Below, one piece after another: positions 13,108 to 15,148 of a stretch of 15,148 nt of DNA. Every line of letters begins with the position of its first letter. Positions within the stretch are counted from its first letter, which is position 1. The notes beneath the pieces were generated by a model. It was not told where the DNA came from. It saw only the letters and a list, made by a program, of their open reading frames with translations, and made no database searches. The stretch lies in assembly GCA_902765885.1 (NCBI GenBank), contig CACXBN010000076.1, positions 1 to 15,148 on the forward strand. Direction: 5' to 3'. Origin of the DNA: an uncultured Ruminococcus sp. (GTDB lineage: Bacteria > Bacillota > Clostridia > Oscillospirales > CAG-272). The translations under genes and the position numbers were made by a program.

Positions 13108-14853
13108 ATGAGTATGATTAATATTAAAATTAACGGCGTTGATTATTCCGTGCCGTCTGGAATTACAGTTCTTGAGGCATGCCGATACGCTAATATAGAC
13201 ATTCCCACATTATGCTATCTTAAAGATATCAATGAAATCGGTGCCTGCCGTATATGCCTTGTGGAAGTTAAAGGCGCCAGAGGAATGGTTGCTTCCTGTG
13301 TGTATCCGGTAAATGAAGGCATGGAGATTCAGACAAATACTCCCAAGATCAGAGAAATAAGAAAGAACAACATTGAACTCGTTCTTTCCGCTCATGAAAA
13401 GAAGTTCCTGTCTTGTATCCGTTCGACTACATGTGAGCTTCAGAAACTTGCTCAGGAATACAAGTGTGATGAAGAAAAATTTGTTTTCTCTCCGAAAGAA
13501 CATAAGGAACCAATCGATGATTCCTCAGTTTCCATTATAAGAGACAACAACAAATGTATTCTTTGCCGCAGATGTGTTGCTGCCTGCAACAAGCTCCAGG
13601 GAATCGGTGCAATCGGTGTTGTAAACAGAGGATTTGATTCAAAGGTTTCTCCTTCGTTCGAAGTTAAACTCGCTGACACCACATGTATAAACTGCGGACA
13701 GTGCATAGTTGCTTGCCCTGTAGGTGCTCTCTATGAAAGAGATGATACAAAGAAGATTCTTGATGCTATTGCTGACCCTGACAAACATGTAGCGATTTGC
13801 TGTGCACCTTCCGTCAGAGCTACCATAGGTGAATGCTTCGGTTACGAACCCGGAACAGATGTTGAGGGCAAGATGGTATCCGCACTCAAGAAGCTCGGTT
13901 TTGATGGCGTATATGATATGAACTTCACAGCTGACCTTACAATCATGGAAGAAGCATATGAGTTCCTCGGAAGGGTAAAGAACGGCGGCGTTCTTCCTAT
14001 GATTACCTCCTGCTCACCAGGATGGGTTAAATACTGTGAGCATTATTTCCCGGAAATGACTGAGAATCTTTCAACATGTAAATCACCTCAGCAAATGTTC
14101 GGTGCGATTTACAAAACATATTTCGCAGAAAAACTTGGTCTTGACCCGAGTAAGATCGTATTTGTTTCCGCAATTCCTTGTACAGCAAAGAAATTTGAGG
14201 TAACGAGAGACGGTCAGGATGTTGATGGTATACCGGGTGTTGATATAGCTGTTACAACACGTGAACTCGGCAGAATGATTGATCAGGCAGGTATAGATTT
14301 CAAAGCTCTCGAAGACGAAAAATTTGACCAGCCGATCGACATCGGTTCAGGCGCAGGCGCTATTTTCGGTGCAACAGGCGGCGTTATGGAAGCAGCGCTC
14401 AGAACAGCTGCTGAGGCTATCGAAGGCAAACCGCTTGAAAAACTTGAATTCGATGATGTTCGTGGAACCGAAGGCATTAAGTTCGCTAAGTACAATCTTG
14501 GCGGTACAGAACTTAATGTTGCGGTTGCATCCGGCACTGCAAATGCCAACAAACTCCTTCGCGGTGTACAGGACGGAACTTACAATGTTCAGTTCATAGA
14601 GATCATGGCTTGCCCAGGCGGATGTGTCAACGGTGGCGGTCAGCCTACGCAGCCTGCAACTGTAAGAAATACTGTTGATCTCAAGAAGCTTCGTGCATCT
14701 GTTCTTTACAAGGCAGATTCTGAAAAACTTGAGTATAGAAAATCTCATGAAAACCCGATTATCAAAAAAGTATATGAAGAGTATCTCGGTGAGCCGAATT
14801 CACATATTGCTCACAAGCTCCTTCATACACATTATGTTAAACGCGGTAAATAA
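13108..14853 (+). CDS. hndD: [FeFe]-hydrogenase catalytic subunit (HndD/HydA, M3-type)
   Basis: A 581-residue catalytic subunit. Domains: plant-type [2Fe-2S] (C36, C47, C50, C64); a His-ligated [4Fe-4S] region (H96, C103, C109); 2[4Fe-4S] ferredoxin (C150, C153, C156, C160 and C193, C196, C199, C203); H-cluster domain (about 225-520); and a small-subunit-like C-terminal helical tail (about 525-581). H-cluster motifs are T300-S-C-S-P-G-W306, I356-P-C-T-A-K361 with E364, and E498-I-M-A-C502-P-G-G-C506. It oxidises or evolves H2 and, with HndA-C, probably couples this to NAD(P)H and ferredoxin. Three positions depart from the best-known enzymes: Phe100 where the HxxxC cysteine of the His-ligated cluster is expected, Ser303 at the second cysteine of TSCCP (a [4Fe-4S]H ligand in CpI), and Ile356 for the Met of MPC. 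A TSCSPGW form also occurs, to my recollection, in other clostridial bifurcating enzymes. It is the last gene of the operon. Confidence 0.93.
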   Translation: MSMINIKINGVDYSVPSGITVLEACRYANIDIPTLCYLKDINEIGACRICLVEVKGARGMVASCVYPVNEGMEIQTNTPKIREIRKNNIELVLSAHEKKFLSCIRSTTCELQKLAQEYKCDEEKFVFSPKEHKEPIDDSSVSIIRDNNKCILCRRCVAACNKLQGIGAIGVVNRGFDSKVSPSFEVKLADTTCINCGQCIVACPVGALYERDDTKKILDAIADPDKHVAICCAPSVRATIGECFGYEPGTDVEGKMVSALKKLGFDGVYDMNFTADLTIMEEAYEFLGRVKNGGVLPMITSCSPGWVKYCEHYFPEMTENLSTCKSPQQMFGAIYKTYFAEKLGLDPSKIVFVSAIPCTAKKFEVTRDGQDVDGIPGVDIAVTTRELGRMIDQAGIDFKALEDEKFDQPIDIGSGAGAIFGATGGVMEAALRTAAEAIEGKPLEKLEFDDVRGTEGIKFAKYNLGGTELNVAVASGTANANKLLRGVQDGTYNVQFIEIMACPGGCVNGGGQPTQPATVRNTVDLKKLRASVLYKADSEKLEYRKSHENPIIKKVYEEYLGEPNSHIAHKLLHTHYVKRGK

Positions 14854-14901
14854 TAATTTGCTGTTAGTTTAGGAAATTCCAAAAACACTCCATACACAAA
14901 T

Positions 14902-14932
14902 AAGAGGCTCGTCAAACAAAGGCGAGCCTCTT
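14902..14932 (+). terminator. Hairpin terminator of the mrp-hnd operon
   Basis: AAGAGGCTCG (14902-14911) pairs perfectly with CGAGCCTCTT (14923-14932). A further wobble pair and a C-G pair close a 7-nt AAACAAA loop. It starts about 50 nt after the hydrogenase stop codon and is the strongest GC hairpin in the window. The following bases (caacatat) are a poor U-tract, so efficiency is uncertain. Read on the other strand it is followed by TTATTTGTG, so it may also act in reverse. Confidence 0.75.
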
Positions 14933-14990
14933 CAACATATAACTTCAGATACTCGTGAAATTAATCACAAAAAAGAATGGTTTTTATCAG

Positions 14991-15020
14991 ATTTCATAAT
15001 GAAATAATAAATCAGTGATT
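14991..15020. promoter_or_regulatory. Two small palindromes upstream of the acetyltransferase stub
   Basis: ATTTCAT-A-ATGAAAT (14991-15005) is a perfect 15-bp palindrome, and AATCA-G-TGATT (15010-15020) a perfect 11-bp one, directly before the ribosome binding site GAGGTGA. They could be operator sites or a small leader hairpin. AT-rich sequence makes such palindromes easy to find by chance. The rest of 14933-15034 shows no convincing promoter. Confidence 0.25.
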
Positions 15021-15034
15021 ATTGAGGTGAAAAT

Positions 15035-15142
15035 ATGAAACATTGTGGAACGCAAAGAATTGAAACTGAACGTTTGTTATTGCGGAGATTCTTAATTAAA
15101 GAATTCCCAATGACATACACTATACAAAAGGCCGCATTCTAG
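15035..15142 (+). pseudogene. Truncated GNAT N-acetyltransferase N-terminus (RimJ/RimL-like)
   Basis: ATG 15035 is preceded by a good ribosome binding site (GAGGTGA). The first residues, with the core T-Q-R-I-E-T-E-R-L-L-L-R-R-F, are the classic beta-1 start of RimJ/RimL-type GNAT acetyltransferases (about 170-190 residues). After about Lys22-Glu23 the sequence stops looking like the family, and a TAG at 15140-15142 ends the frame at 35 codons. Because the window closes 6 nt later I cannot see whether the remainder continues in another frame (a frameshift) or is absent (a deletion remnant). The intact start signal with a broken body suggests recent decay. Confidence 0.6.
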
Positions 15143-15148
15143 GCAAAA

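Overview
The window reads as a chromosomal segment of an anaerobic, low-to-moderate-GC Firmicute of the class Clostridia, plausibly a Ruminococcaceae/Oscillospiraceae-type fermenter. This rests on the gene content: CvpA, a ClpE-type Clp ATPase, Mrp and a clostridial Hnd/Hyd-type [FeFe]-hydrogenase operon. AGGAGG-type ribosome binding sites and co-oriented, tightly packed genes agree with it. All supported genes are on the + strand. The taxonomic placement is inference; no rRNA or marker gene is present.

Left part (1-5560): the 3' end of a CvpA-family membrane protein gene, a ClpE-like AAA+ unfoldase with an N-terminal zinc finger, a perfect hairpin, and then a 932-residue membrane protein with the layout of a P-type ATPase. 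In this last protein the catalytic signatures (TGES, PEGL, DKTGT, KGAPE, TGD, GDGxND) have been replaced while the reading frame is intact. It looks like a P-type ATPase pseudoenzyme and is the most unusual single gene here.

Central and right part (about 5613-14932): one apparent transcription unit of eleven genes. It is preceded by a good sigma-A-type promoter (TTGCAT, 17 bp, TATAAT) and ends in a GC-rich hairpin. In order it encodes: Mrp (Fe-S carrier ATPase); HndA/HydC (NuoE-like); a DRTGG-type protein; an RsbW-like GHKL ATPase; a HydS-like [FeFe]-hydrogenase with a C-terminal 4Fe-4S domain but no PAS domain; a second DRTGG-type protein; a PHP-domain phosphoesterase; a second stand-alone GHKL ATPase; HndB; HndC/HydB (NuoF-like); and HndD/HydA, the catalytic [FeFe]-hydrogenase. 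The four Hnd subunits should form a soluble, probably electron-bifurcating NAD(P)H/ferredoxin hydrogenase. The six genes inserted between hndA and hndB look like a self-contained sensing and signalling cassette, and I infer that it reports H2 or redox state to control hydrogenase output. Several cluster-ligand positions in HydA (F100, S303, I356) and in the HydS-like protein (A139, S194) deviate from the textbook hydrogenase motifs.

Right edge (14854-15148): hairpin terminator, two small palindromes, and a 35-codon stub of a GNAT acetyltransferase N-terminus that soon loses family resemblance and hits a stop. No RNA genes, insertion sequences, CRISPR arrays or integration sites were recognised, and no gene-free stretch exceeds 300 bases.
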